Part shown: positions 1 through 10,986 of the stretch, piece after piece
Layout: each line of letters opens with the position of its first letter
How positions within the stretch are numbered: position 1 is the first letter of the stretch
Assembly (NCBI GenBank): GCA_015852425.1
Contig: JAAAIG010000223.1
Coordinates: 18,594 to 45,304 of the forward strand
Reading direction: 5' to 3'
Source: Gryganskiella cystojenkinii
Taxonomy: Eukaryota; Mortierellomycota; Mortierellomycetes; Mortierellales; Mortierellaceae
DNA length: 26,711 nt
The notes under the pieces: model-generated
What the model saw: the letters and a program-made list of their open reading frames with translations, nothing else
What the model was told of the DNA's origin: nothing
The model's database searches: none
Position numbers and translations under genes: made by a program

Positions 1-198
1 CTACATCTATTTTTTTTTTTATTGTTTCAACAACTCAACAAAAAAAACATCCAATTTGTGCTGCATATCCTTGTCTGTTGTCCAAAACAACAAAGGTTGA
101 TTGCTGCTGTGTGTGCGCGAATGTGGCAAAACCAATACCGGTGTCATTTGGTATGATTTGACTGACTCTTTTTTTTTCACCCTTTTCGACTTTGATAG
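1..198 (+). other. Intron or upstream sequence of the PHO85-type kinase
   Basis: No kinase-like coding sequence could be found here in any frame; the expected activation-loop residues before WYRAPD are absent. The stretch holds T- and A-rich runs, a branch-point-like CTGAC at 162-166, a T/C-rich tract and the AG acceptor at 197-198. It is therefore most likely the 3' part of an intron whose donor lies outside the window. A GTATGA at 151 could be a local donor only if a very short exon precedes it. Confidence 0.55.
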
Positions 199-862
199 AG
201 CACCCGATGTCCTGCTGGGCTCAAAGACATACTCGACCTCAATCGACATTTGGTCCGCAGGATGTATCATGGCCGAGATGTACCTTGGCAAACCTCTCTT
301 TGCAGGATCCAACAACCAGGACGAGTTGATCAAGATCTTCAAGGTCATGGGCACACCCACAGAGGAAACCTGGCCTGGTGTCACAAAGTACTCGGAATAC
401 CGCAAGGATTTCCCCTATTACCCACCCAAGCCTCTGTCAACCGTTGTCCCTATGATCGATACCTTCGGGATGGATTTGTTGATGCAAATGTTGAATTACC
501 AACCCAACCGTCGTATCTCTGCCAAGGATGCGCTCAACCATGTTTATTTTAACGACATTCGTGGATACGCCAACTTGCAACAGCAACAGCAACAACAAGC
601 CGCCGCCGCCGCTGCTGCGCAGAATGGTGGCCAGATGATGCCTCAGCAACAATCAGCACCCAACTCGGCGCAACAACAACATGTGTACCAACCTCAGGGA
701 TCCGTGGCAGGTCAGCAACCTCCACTGCCGTATCAGGCCGTTCAGATGCAACAGCAACAGATCATGCAGCAGCAGCAGCAACAACAACAACAGCAACAGA
801 TGATGGGCAATCATCCCTACCCTCCCCAGCAGCAACAGCAGCCCATGCATCAACAGTACTAA
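199..862 (+). CDS. PHO85: PHO85-type cyclin-dependent kinase, 3' terminal exon (5' part outside window)
   Basis: This is the C-terminal half of a CMGC-family Ser/Thr kinase. PHO85-type CDKs bind Pcl-type cyclins and control phosphate signalling, glycogen and cell-cycle entry (family knowledge). The exon opens after an AG acceptor at 197-198. It reads RAPDVLLGS, the end of the activation segment, then TYSTSIDIWSAGCIMAEM (subdomain IX), KPLFAGSNNQDEL, GTPTEETWPGV and NRRISAKDAL (subdomain XI). The match to the Pho85 pattern is very close. The usual kinase fold ends near YFNDIRGY. It is followed by a tail of about 95 residues made largely of Gln runs plus an Ala run, stopping at TAA 860-862. The N-lobe, the HRD and DFG motifs and the start codon lie upstream of the window or beyond the intron filling 1-198. 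It converges on the next gene, with 321 bp between stop codons. Other CDK5/PHO85-like kinases are possible. Confidence 0.9.
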
Positions 863-1183
863 GGGCATCACGACTGACCGACCCGACCGGTCAATGTCCA
901 TAAATTTCATACCGCTTTCTGCCAACGTTTCCCTGTCACCGAATTACAAGCGGACGCTTTTCTCCCTTTCTCAACCCTCCCCTATTGAATGTATATACAT
1001 CTTTTGATGGATTTTTTTTTCTCTTTTTTGACTGGAAGCAAACCGATCCAAAAGACAAAAACATGTTCGAACGACAAATTAAAAGCAAAGACCTGGTTCA
1101 AAAAATAATTAAGAGATTGGTATTGATACAAGGTATTTATTAAGCAAGAATTGCGCTGTTGTTTGTTTTTGTTTGCTGTTTTT
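863..1183. other. Convergent 3' intergenic spacer
   Basis: This 321 bp separates the stop codons of the kinase (+) and the RhoGAP-like gene (-). It is A/T-rich with several T runs and presumably holds both 3' untranslated regions. No gene, RNA or repeat was recognised. Confidence 0.6.
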
Positions 1184-4100
1184 TTATACACTGCCAGTGG
1201 CAATAGCGGCAGGGGTCATTAACCCCTTGAGGGACACTTCGTGCCCCGAAAGTCTCAGGAACTCGGACCGTTCTTCTTCCGACATTGACTCGAGAAGCTC
1301 ACGAAGCTCTGCGGCGTCTTCGTCCTCAATGACAACTTGTTCCTCTTCTTGGACATGCAAGATCTGGAGCGACTCTGCGGGCACAGGAACCGGCAGGGAT
1401 TTCAAGGTCACCTCCTCGACCTCGATCTGCACTTCGAGAACATTCTGTATGGGAGGAGGCATTAGAGAATGCGACGCCGTGGACGACGGTTGGCGCTGGG
1501 GTTGGGGTTGAGGAGGAAGTGGCTTGTTTGTAACCTTGATCGTGGTGTTGTTGACCTTACTGCTGAAAGAATTGAAACTGTCCTTTTTAGGCGTCGGTGG
1601 TGGCGGTGCAGAAGTCTGTGCCTGATGACTAGAATTAGGTTTTTTGATCTCCTTCCTTGCCGCGGGGATCGATGCCGAAGAGGTTGAGGGCGTCGTTTTC
1701 TTGGCACCCTGATTCTTTGAGCTCTTCAAACTCGAGATGGGTGTGATTGCGACAGTAGTCATTGCTGGCTTGGCATTCTCCTTGAGCTTCGCAGCCGTCG
1801 TCGTCGAAGTGGGGCCAGGCAGGGTCGCCAACCGACTCTTAACAACCGATGAGGGGATCGAGGCTAACTTTGATCCTGCACCCGTGGTCTTGGTGGAGGG
1901 TGTGGTCTCAAAAGCCCTGACCGTATCCCGAACTGACTTTTTCTTTTGTTCTTGTTGGGGAGGTTCTGGGGACTTTATCGCATCACGAACGTGGTTCTGT
2001 TTTGATTCTGGTGTCGTCTCAAATTTCGACCTAGCCGTGGTCTCAGTCGCGCGGCTTGAAGGTGACGGCGTGGTTGATGCAGTTTTGGACCTGACCGGCT
2101 CTGGCGTCGAAGATAAAGAAGGCGACATGGTGAGTCTCGTGTTCTTGGATACGAGTGGTGTTGAGGTTGAGGCCACGATCGTCGTCTTTTCGATGATGAT
2201 TGTCTCTGTAAAACGAGGAGAAGACGGCGAAGAAGGTCGCTTGTTCTCCAGCTCAGGCGTATTCACGCGCTGGGGCGACGAAACAGGCGATAGTGTCGTG
2301 GAGGTCTTCCCCGCCGAGCTCAAAGGAGACGAGGGTCTGGACAGGGGCTTGTTCTTTTGTGGTTCAGGTGAGAGATACATCGAGGTAGGGCGAGGGATCC
2401 TGGACGTCGGGACTGGAATGGACGAGTGCTGCTGAGGAGTAGAGACCTTCTTGGTCTGTTCCGCAATAGGCGTAGAGACCACGTTCCTCTCGACGACGGT
2501 GGTCGTGGCGGCGTTCGCCTCGGTCTTTGTCGAAACAGTCTTTGGGAAAGGAATGGAAGACGAGATGATCATGGTGGCGGTGGTGGTAGCAGTAAATGTA
2601 ATATCCTCTTCTACGACAGTGCTGAGATCTGGTTTCGGGGCGACGACCGATTCAAGAACGCTCTCAGGAACCGAGACTGGAGAGAGTATAGGAGTAGGAG
2701 TGGCCTCCGTTGAGACTGCTGTAGGAGCAATGAGGGTAGTGCCAGTAACGAGTTCCGGGTAGCAACGCAAGTTACTGTCACCGATGACCTTGGCGTGCTT
2801 CATCAACAGATCCATTGAGGTCATCTTAGGAAGGCTAGTTGGTCGACTCTTCCTCGCGGGAGTAATAGCATCTTTCACCTCATCCTGACCGTCCTTCTCA
2901 AAGGACAACACGGAAGAGACTGGCGCAGATGCAGGCAATGGTGCCGCCGGTGACTCCTTTATGGGAACGTCGGCAATGGCCATGTTATTGTGGATTTGGG
3001 CGACCTCCTTCTTTTGCTCCTCAGTATCCATGGCCTTTGCCTCCTGCTGCGTCTCCTCAACCGATGCACGCCGCTCGAAGGATGCGATATCCTTGGTGAC
3101 TTTGTTCAAGGCCGCAGCCGCGGCTTTTTCCCGGATCCGGTCCACGTCCGCCATGGTCAGCCCAGCCAGCATCAAGAATTCTTCAAATTCCTGGTCTGTG
3201 AGGTAATCGAAAGCCTCCATGACCTCCTCTTCTTCCATGGTTATCTCGGCCTTCAATCTTTGAACCTCCTCTGCCGCGACGCGAGCCATTTCGAGTTGTC
3301 GTATACATGACTCTGCTTCGATCGCGGCCTGTTGGGCCTTCTTTTCTCTCCGTCGTTGTTTCCGGTCCTTGGCTTTCTTCTCGACGAGGGCTTCCTCGTG
3401 AGAGAGGCCACGGTCGATGTAGATTTGGAGAGCTTTACGGAGCTGTCGTGTTCGACTGCGACGCTGACTTGGGGTCTTGGCTTGCTCGAGATGGGTTTGT
3501 TGAAATAAAGCCTGATGACGGTTCCAGTGGGCATGGTTCTGTGTCGAATGGTGATGATGATGGAATCGTTGTTTGCGATGATGCGAAAAACAACCTCCAG
3601 ATCGATCAAAGTACTGTTGATGTTGGTGTTGGTGGTGGTGGTGTGGTTGTTGCGGGCCGGGAAGGCTGTTGCGGAGCAATTTATGTTGGATGCGCAATTG
3701 CAAGAGTCGTTTACCAGAAGGGGATTTCCGACAAGGTTTGTTGGTTGTGCGAACGACCGACATGAATTCTTGAAGTTCCTTCCGTTCGATCGCATGTCGA
3801 CTGATCCCAAAGATGTCGCCTGGTGAGACTGGGTGGTGCATATTGTTCTCAATGGTACTGAACCGAGCAATGGATTTCAGTCGAGCCACGGTAGGTCGGG
3901 CGGCCTTTGTAGTCCCCGCTGGGTTGGGGACGTTCTTGTTGTTGTAGTTGTAGAGGTAGTAGTTGTTTGCTTTGATGGGGTTGACGGGCATGACAGGTGC
4001 GCTATTGTTGTTGCTAAAAGACTTTGTCGAGGCGATGGTGGATGAAGAAGAGGCTGCGGAATGAATAGTCGAGTTTGATCCAGAAGAGTAGACAAGGGTC

Positions 4101-6280
4101 ATGACCGAGACACTCCTCCTGAGATCAGCTCGGATGACCTCGATGGTCTCTTCTTCTTCCTCCTCCTCGTCTTCGTCCAAGAATTCGTCGACTCTTTCCA
4201 AGACCATCGAGGACCGGTTCTGTTGACGACCTTCTTCGTCCAGATGAATATCCAGAATCGAGATTGCATCATCCGCAACGACTTTTTCTTTTCGGTCTGC
4301 GTATACAAATATTTCCTTTGTGTTTGTAGGCGGTGTTGGTTCGAGGACTGGGGATTCGGCTGGGAGACCCTTGGCGACACGGGCCTCCATCCTCAGAATC
4401 GCAAATGTTCCTTCCAATCCAAATTTGGATTCCAGCGCATCCAACCGTTCCTTTTCCAGAGTCCGTGTTCTCGTATCGAGTTTTTCCTGAAGGGCCTCGG
4501 CCGAGAGATCCCGTTCCTCGCGGTAGGCGTAGAGGACGTGATAAAAGACGCCAGAGAATTTCTTGACGTCCGTGTTCAAGAGATAGCGGGTATCCCAGGT
4601 CGGCATGAATTCGTCGAGACCGAAACAACAAGATCCCGGGTAGATGGAGAGTTTGGAATGACTGATCTGGTTATACATTTGGTTATCGACCAAATCACAG
4701 CACAACTCCAGGATCTCGACAAATAAGAACCGGTTCAGTTCTGGAAGCATGCTCAAGAGCTCGAAAAAGAAGTAGCCTAGCAAATAAGAATAGCAAAACA
4801 AAAAAAAAAAGCCGTGTGTTAAGAGATTTCCAAAAAAAAAAAAAAATCGTAAGATTGCTTGTTAACCTGTTTGGCTTTTATATACCCTTGGACTCGTTTT
4901 CTCCCTGCTTCCTTGTTCAATTCATTACCTCTCAACTTGATCTCGTCGATGCACTTCATGACGATCTTGTGGCTAAACTCAATCGGCATCAGATCAATCT
5001 GCGCAAGATCCACTGCAAACGAAAAACAAAAATCAGTGATGAAAATCAGTGATGAAAAACAGTTAAAACTCGATTTCTGAGGTCGACCAAGCAGACGGTC
5101 CTCGTGGCAATTCATTTTTCTTGGAACCTCTCTTTGTAACAACTCCGACATGAATGAGAGTTCAAGGAATTGAAAAAAAAATCGCAAGGCAGAAGAGTGA
5201 AGGATCTCTTTCCTACAGTCCAGAAAAACAAGACTTTCAATATGAAAAGAAACAACATTACGTACCAGCTCGAAGAGCATTCTGAATCGAGGAAGCACCC
5301 CTGGTGCGCTCGGTAGGGAACAGAGGCAATGTCTTCTTTTGTTGCATCTTTTGCTGTTGCTTCAACTGCTGCTTGAGAGCTTCCCTTTGAGCCTTGATTG
5401 GATCAAAGTCGGCCTTGCTCAGTCGTCTGGTTCTGGCAGTGTTGCCTCGTAGTGGCTGTGCCGGCAATGGTTTTGAAAAGTCTGAGGTCTGTGCAGTGAA
5501 AGCGGATGCCTGGGTGTTGGTTGTGGCCGTCGACATCATGGTGGCGATAGAGGCCCTATGGGCTAGGACACGTTGTTGCGAAAGCTGTTCTTGTAACAGG
5601 CTTTGATTAGGGTATACGGGCTGAGAGTAACGATGAGTGTTGTGTTGTTGCCGTTGTTGGTGGGAATGAAGGGTATCGCCATTGATGGGCTGTGGAAGCG
5701 GGACGGAATAACGGTGGGCATTAGATGGAGGAGGTGGTGGGAGTGGCGGATAAGGTGTAGGGGTATGTTTCTGTTGTTGCTGTGGTTGTGCTTGCATGTG
5801 TTGTTGTTGCGATTGGAGCGAAGGTCTCTGTTGTTGCTGCTGTTGTGGTGTTACCGTCGTACCAGCTCCCTGGAGAATGCTATCCTTTTGCGGTTGGAAC
5901 AGGGTCGAGGCCTGATTGCTAAATTGGGTAAAGCTTGTTATCCGAGGTACGACCACGGAAGCAGGAATCGCTGTGGTGGAATTATGGGTGGTCCCTGCGA
6001 CAATGGTGGTCCCTGAATTTACTGGATTCCTTGTCCCTGAAATACCTGTTGAGACTGGCACTGTCGGAGTTGTACTTGTCCCTGAATCATAGCGATGAAT
6101 ACCACTGCTGTTGCTAACCTCTCCAAAAATGTTGCTGTTGTGAAAGAGACTGTCGTTGAAGACACTTTCACTAAACATTAGACTGTCTGCGAGATCGCCA
6201 TCCTCGCCACCAAAGATGCTGGCGTGCAACGAAGGTAACGTCGCGAGGGACAAAGTCGAAGTCCTAGCCGAGGCTGCCAT
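1184..6280 (-). CDS. Large disordered protein with a RhoGAP-like domain (3 exons)
   Basis: My model joins 5266-6280, 4929-5012 and 1184-4776, giving 1563 residues with matching phases. The ATG at 6280 has an in-frame TAA four codons upstream. Residues 1-about 300 are Ser/Thr/Gln/Pro-rich. A segment reading SIQNALRAVDLAQIDL, then PIEFSHKIVMKCIDEIKLRG, resembles the start of a RhoGAP domain. Exon 3 opens with FELLSMLPELNRFLFVEILE and then ISHSKLSIYPGSCCFG, which resembles the RhoGAP C-terminal helices (LP..NR..., N.ls..nL..vfgP). RhoGAPs stimulate GTP hydrolysis by Rho GTPases. The middle of the domain, which normally carries the arginine finger, is not found. The rest of exon 3 is charged, coiled-coil-prone sequence (an EKKAKDRKQRRREKKAQQ region) followed by low-complexity Ser/Thr/Pro. 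Two short acidic segments, DYLTDQEFEEFLMLAGL and ESMSEEERSEFLRLSG, look related to each other. An alternative exon 2/3 junction (donor GTTAAC near 4866, acceptor CGAG near 4764) is also in phase. Reality of the gene is near certain; the function is tentative. Confidence 0.7.
4777..4928 (-). other. Intron 2 of the RhoGAP-like gene (junction uncertain)
   Basis: Donor GTAATG follows AAGTTGAGAG, and acceptor CTAG precedes 4776. The splice rebuilds a glycine codon (G|GC). The intron contains two poly-T stretches on the minus strand. It is too short (152 bp) to hide the roughly 70-80 residues that a normal RhoGAP domain would have here. Confidence 0.5.
5013..5265 (-). other. Intron 1 of the RhoGAP-like gene
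   Basis: Donor GTACGT follows GCTG at 5266, and the acceptor TTTGCAG precedes 5012. One reading frame stays open across it, so retention or an additional small exon cannot be excluded. It contains a 13-bp tandem duplication (AAAATCAGTGATG twice, about 5029-5055). Confidence 0.6.
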
Positions 6281-8856
6281 GGAGAGTGATTAGGTCGGTG
6301 TGTTGAATGCAAAAGGAGGCGGAGAGCAGGGAGGGCAATGAGCTGCAATGGAAAGAGGAATGAGCTCTAGCACACCCACGAAGGAGGTCGAGAAAAAAAA
6401 AAGTGAGCGTTGTCTTGCAGAGTATTGGGTGTGATATGTGAATATTGGCGGAGGTGTGGTATCTCGGGGAAGGGAGTAGTGTAACAAGGGCAATTAACTG
6501 TCGATAATGCAGCGGCGGATGACAAGACGGGAATGGTTTGATGAGGGAACTGAAAGGTGGAGTGGAGAGAGAACTGCGAGAGTTGCAATTGAGGATCGGG
6601 AAAGAGTAGAAGAAAAAGAGCAAAAGAAGATGACCTCCAAAAATTAAGAAACCCCCAAACACACACACACACTCAACGCAAAGCAGCGCCCCGAGATCGA
6701 AAATACAAAGTGTTGATACAAAACAACAACACCGTCGAAACCTGTCTTTCTTTCTGTCCTGTCTTCATCGTTGTGCGTGCAATCGTCCCGCAACAAGGGA
6801 CTGAGCAAACCAAAAAAGAGGAGCACGACAGGAAAAAAGAAATAAAGTTGAGCAAAAAAAAAATCTTGAGGGGTGAGCACTCTTTCTTCTCGTTCTCCTC
6901 ACCTGCAGCAGGTCCAGCCCTCGACTGGACTCTATCCTCTGTTCGCGTTCCTCTTTCGGTTGAATATTTCAAATCCAACAATTGGGAAGGACAGAGAGGG
7001 GGAGTGGATCAGATCGAGGGGACACACGAGAGCCTTGGGTATGTCGCTGACAACACCATTACCGAAGTCCCGCCTTGGCTATTCGTTTTTTTGTGCGTCC
7101 AAGAATCGGCACTAGCTTAGGTGCTCTATATTTTTCTTTTCTTTTCTTTACGCTGACTTGAAGTGATGATGTCCAATGGTTAGCCGTGCCCCTCATCCGG
7201 TCAGCCCTCTACTCAAATCGGAGGAAAGGGGGAAGGGGGTGGTCAAGATGACAAGATGAAGGAGTGTGCTTGAGAGAGAGTGCGTGTGTGTGTGTGTGTG
7301 TGTTTACTTTCGCCAACCCTGGACCATTCCTGACTTTTCTTGCGCGCTCTGACGATTTTTTTTTTCATTCTTTGTCGTTACCCTGTCCGATCTTTGGTTT
7401 GTGGCACCATGCGCATCTGTCTCTTAGTCACTTTTTTTTGCCCTACCGTTGCGCCCTCCTGCACCCCATTCACTGCTTGGATTTCCAATCGGACCTTCCG
7501 TTTCTTCAGGGTCGGTCTCAGTTCACTTTGAGGGACACAGGCATTTTTTAGAGACTGTGCTCCTCCCCATCTTTTCCCCTCCCCCTATCTTTTGGTTCCT
7601 TGCTAAAAAGTTGCGCGAGTCTCTCTCTCTCTCCAACGGCTCTCGGACGAACGGCCCTGCTCTATTTCCAGCAAAGGCAAACACGCATTCACACAGACCT
7701 GGCACAACAAACAACAGGACAGAGAGCAATTGAAGTCTAACAGGTGGAGTGCATCGATTACCTAACCGGTAAGCATGTTAGTTCCAAATTTTTGGACCTA
7801 TTCCACAGCTCTCTCTCATACACACGCCCACTCTCGAGCTCTCTCTCTCTCGAACTCTCCAACTCTTCAACCTGTTCTGCGGCTCTCCTTCCTCACCCCT
7901 GCAAGAAATCGGTAAAACATCAATCTGGAAAGGAGGGAGAAAGTGGCGACAAGGAGAGTGGGCGGACACCTCCTGTTTGTCAATTTCATTTCTCGTTTTT
8001 CTTGGACGTTGTCCTCAGCACTCCATCCCGGCAGCAAACAAGGAGTTCAAACAAAAGGCTGCGAAGTAGCTTTTCTGATAAGGATAAGAAAAATACCATC
8101 TTTTGTGCCTATCCCTTACAGTCCTTTGTCAGACGGACTTTTTCGTGTTTGTTTTTCCTCCACTCCACAACTATTAATATTGCGTGTGTTTTTTTGTTGA
8201 TCCTCTTTTTGGACTTTTGTGAAGCAATGTTCTGTTTTCGCTCTTGTTTGTTTCTTTTCAGCACCGCAGCTCTCGGGCAGAGTCGCTGTCCTTTCTGCTT
8301 TTTTGGACCCAAAACTTGAGCTTGGGGGGGAGGGAGGGGTCATGATCTTTTCACTTAAGCGCACGCATAGATATGTTCGTTGGCAACGTGGCGAGTGAAG
8401 GATGTGGTTCGGTAGAAAGATGGACGAGAGCTCGCTCTTATTGTTCATTCTCCTGTTTTGTTCATTTTGACTGAATCTGCAGGTCCAAGGCGAGAAAAAC
8501 AAAATTAAGAAAGCGGGGGGCAAATGTGAATGGCGCATGGGCATGCTGCACACCCGCAAAAACTGCATACAACTGTTTACAAAAATACCCTCCACAAGGG
8601 CTATCAAAGGACTCAAACTTTTACTCCTCAAGCACCCAAGTCCTATTTCTGAACACCACCGAAAGGGTAAACTGTTTTTTTTCTGTCCCTAGTGAACAAT
8701 GGTGGAAGTGACTGCAGTCAAGAAAGAACAAAAAAAAAAGGAGAGTCGCGTCTTCGAACGGCATCTTAATTGGCAGCGTGTTGACGTTATCTGTCTCTCC
8801 CTATTGACCTGGATATTTACAAGAGAGAGAAAATAAAACTTACTCATTCACAGGCA
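6281..8856. other. Intergenic spacer, pyrimidine/purine-rich, with dinucleotide repeats
   Basis: This 2.6 kb spacer lies between the start of the RhoGAP-like gene and the stop of FEX, both on the minus strand. It should therefore hold the first gene's promoter and the second's 3' region. Microsatellites visible on the + strand are an AC run at 6659-6671, a GT run at 7284-7303 and CT runs at 7620-7633 and 7838-7851. Open frames of up to about 190 codons exist (for example 7744-8319 +). Their translations are Ser/Phe/Leu/Cys-rich products of CT-rich DNA with overlapping open frames, and none resembles a protein family. I see no supported gene. Confidence 0.6.
7284..7303. repeat. (GT)10 microsatellite
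   Basis: Twenty bases of uninterrupted GT lie in the spacer upstream of the RhoGAP-like gene. They are likely to be polymorphic in length. Confidence 0.9.
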
Positions 8857-10456
8857 TTACATGCGGCAAGTGGTCAAGTTGTATCCGTTCTCCTGGTCCT
8901 TGATCGAGGACTGTGTCCACACGAACGAGCCCAAAATGATGAGCATGGTCAACTGAGCGACGACCACTGAGATCACGCCATAGATATAAGAAGCCCTCCT
9001 AGGCAACGTCTTTAGCTCTAGTGCAAAAGTCGAAATAGTCGTCAAACAGCCTAAATGGGAACATGATTCGAATGAGCGATTTTTTCGGGATAAACCGCCT
9101 TTGTGGAACGAACAACTGCGACATCCACGGACAAGATCCACAAATGGAAAAACTTACCGCAGAAGCCATCTTGTAAACCACTGAAGACTTGACACGCTAC
9201 TGCGGCCCCGTTCCGCCCCTGGATCGCCACACTATGTTCCAAACAAATGACCGCAGCCAAAACTATGGATCCGATGATATTCGCCGAAAAAGTTCCCACG
9301 GGAAACTGCCATCGTTTCAACCCTGCGGCATTCCATCGGGATATGTACCATCTCAGGATCGCACCCAGGGGTGCAAAACAGGTCGCTAATGCGACATGTC
9401 GCCAGGAATGATGCGATCCCGCGGGCATCCAGATCGCGCCAAACATCGTTCCAAGCCAGAGTGCGACACAGACAACGATCAGGAGCCAGTCCTGAACCGT
9501 CCAGTAGGTGGGTGCCTTGGGCAGCGGGATCGGCATGTTGGAAGTTGATGGTGTAACAACCGGTATTGATGTCGCTGGCGCAGCAGATAGTTGATGTTGT
9601 TGTCGTTGTTGTGGCACTGCTGAGGATGATGATTCATCCATTCCTGGCAGTGGTGTGTTTCCTTCTGTCCCAGCCTGTGCGGTCGTGTCTTCTTCCGCAA
9701 GGACGGCCTCAATGGTCTCAGGGGCAATGGAAGGTCCTGGCCCTTCCTCTCTGGTTCCAGGAAAAGCCGAGTCAACTTTCCAAATTAGGCCTTGTCCAAG
9801 ATGCTCCCCGAGTTCCAATCCTGCCAAGGACATGGCTAACGTGACTGTGAGCTCAGATAATGCTGAAAGAATCTATATTATCCATAGAAAATATTGGTAA
9901 ATGTGTATACAAACATCTAAATGTTTTCTTCATCAGATCTACTTACGTTCTGAAGCGGATGACGGTTTATCCGGGAGGGGTTGATCAACTCGACAAAGGT
10001 ACCCAGGGACCAAGAAGAAAAAGTTGTGATTGATCCACAGAGTCCGGAACTGAGAGCGACATAAAAGAAGGGTCCAAGCCAGTGTCCTCGCTTGTTGCCC
10101 TTGTAGTGTAAGAGTCCAAAGCCCTTTTCGATCCAGTCTCGAGTCGCAACAAGACAGCCCATGATCAAGCAGCCGATAAACTGGGGCCAGACCAAGGCAA
10201 AAACCTGCTGCCCCGCAAAGGATTCGATTGAGTTGAGACCTAGACGGATCAAGAGACCTAGGATCGCGAACGGTATAATGAGTGCAGGTTGGAGGAGGTT
10301 CAGACCTCGTCTCAGCTGGAGAGGAGAAGAGGTATGGAATGGATGTAATGACGATGGTTCGTTGTGTGATGGTTGATTCTTATTCTGGTCTTGATTGGTT
10401 GGCAGTGCCTCATTCTGATTGTTCGTTGGTGTCGACGGCAGTTGCACAGTCGACAT
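8857..10456 (-). CDS. FEX1: Two-domain fluoride exporter, FEX/CrcB family (3 exons)
   Basis: Eukaryotic FEX proteins are fused tandem CrcB domains that pass fluoride out through the plasma membrane. The model joins 9947-10456, 9158-9851 and 8857-9050, giving 465 residues. Residues 1-50 are a polar leader. The first domain has GLLIRLGLN (Arg about 71), WPQFIGCLIMG and the Phe-box-like GLCGSITTFSSW (144-149). A disordered Ser/Gln/Pro linker of roughly 100 residues follows. The second domain has GAILRWYIS (Arg about 337), FPVGTFSANIIGS (Asn about 361) and GFCGCLTTISTF. Several hydrophobic membrane spans are evident, ending in LTMLIILGSFVW. The exon 2/3 splice rebuilds Gly402 exactly within the conserved GFCG motif. 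At exon 1/2 the donor AAC|GTAAGT is clear. The first acceptor (TTTCAG, about 9870) breaks phase, so I used the next AG (CTGAG before 9851), which keeps TVTLAMSLAG in frame. It is divergent from the zinc-finger gene. Confidence 0.93.
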
Positions 10457-10654
10457 TGGTATGTAGTAATGGTGGTTCCTCGATCTTCTTTTTAGAAAAA
10501 GAAGGGTCGACTTCTGTGGGAAAGTTCCTTGTGGGCGTGGTCGTCGATGGTTGTCTGCATGTCATGAAAAGAAAAGATTTCAAAAAAAAAATCGTTCGTT
10601 AATCATCGACGAAAATTCCAAATATGGTCCGTCTAACGACTTTGCCTGTTATCT

Positions 10655-10722
10655 CGTTTGACATTTGTCATTTCGATTGACATTTATGTTCAATTGACAA
10701 TGTCCGTCTGTTTCGTTTGACG
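10655..10722 (+). promoter_or_regulatory. Four-copy TTGAC motif array
   Basis: TTGAC occurs at 10659, 10678, 10695 and 10718, spaced 17-23 bp apart. Three of the four are preceded by TCG. The first two share the 13-mer TCGWTTGACATTT. The third sits in the palindrome TCAATTGA. GTCCGTCT occurs twice nearby (10628 and 10703). The array ends about 32 bp upstream of the TATA box, which fits a cluster of activator or repressor sites. The binding factor is unknown. Confidence 0.5.
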
Positions 10723-10754
10723 TTCTTGGAGGGGCTGAGCCCGTTCCTGGAGCT

Positions 10755-10761
10755 TATAAAA
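10755..10761 (+). promoter_or_regulatory. TATA box of the zinc-finger gene
   Basis: A clean TATAAAA lies in a locally G/C-containing context (GGAGCTTATAAAAAGAAGC). It is followed by about 100 bases without ATG and then a long C/T tract before the start codon, a typical fungal core-promoter layout. Confidence 0.6.
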
Positions 10762-10986
10762 AGAAGCACCGTCCACCCCCAATTGACCAAAAATCATCAA
10801 ACCCAATCCTTTCAACGCAAACGTGTAAAGCAAAGCATAAAACACGAACCCAATTCTTTCTTTTCACTTCCATCTCTTTCCTTCTTCTTCTCTTTTCTTC
10901 TTTTTCTTTCTCTTTTTTTTCCCTCAATCTCAATTGTTATCCTCCACAAAGAAACACCTAAACCCTCTCATAAAGAGACCGATACC

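Larger units (their letters stand above)
10457..10986. promoter_or_regulatory. Divergent promoter region between FEX and the zinc-finger gene
   Basis: These 530 bp separate two start codons on opposite strands. The region contains a TTGAC motif array (10655-10722), a TATAAAA box (10755-10761, + strand) and a long pyrimidine tract (about 10857-10925) leading into the zinc-finger start. The TATA box lies 226 bp upstream of the assigned ATG, so a 5' UTR of about 200 bases is implied. Assignment as regulatory DNA is inferred from position and motifs. Confidence 0.6.

Noticed and set aside
1737..2435. Long plus-strand frame opposite the RhoGAP-like gene
   Set aside because: It is an antisense shadow of the low-complexity Ser/Thr/Pro coding region; the minus-strand reading is continuous over 3.5 kb.
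7744..8319. Open frame of 191 codons on the plus strand
   Set aside because: It is CT-rich low-complexity translation without a recognisable domain and overlaps other equally open frames in the intergenic spacer.
10717..10986. N-terminal 90-codon extension of the zinc-finger protein
   Set aside because: The extension would be encoded by the TATA box and the pyrimidine tract, both better explained as promoter and 5' UTR.
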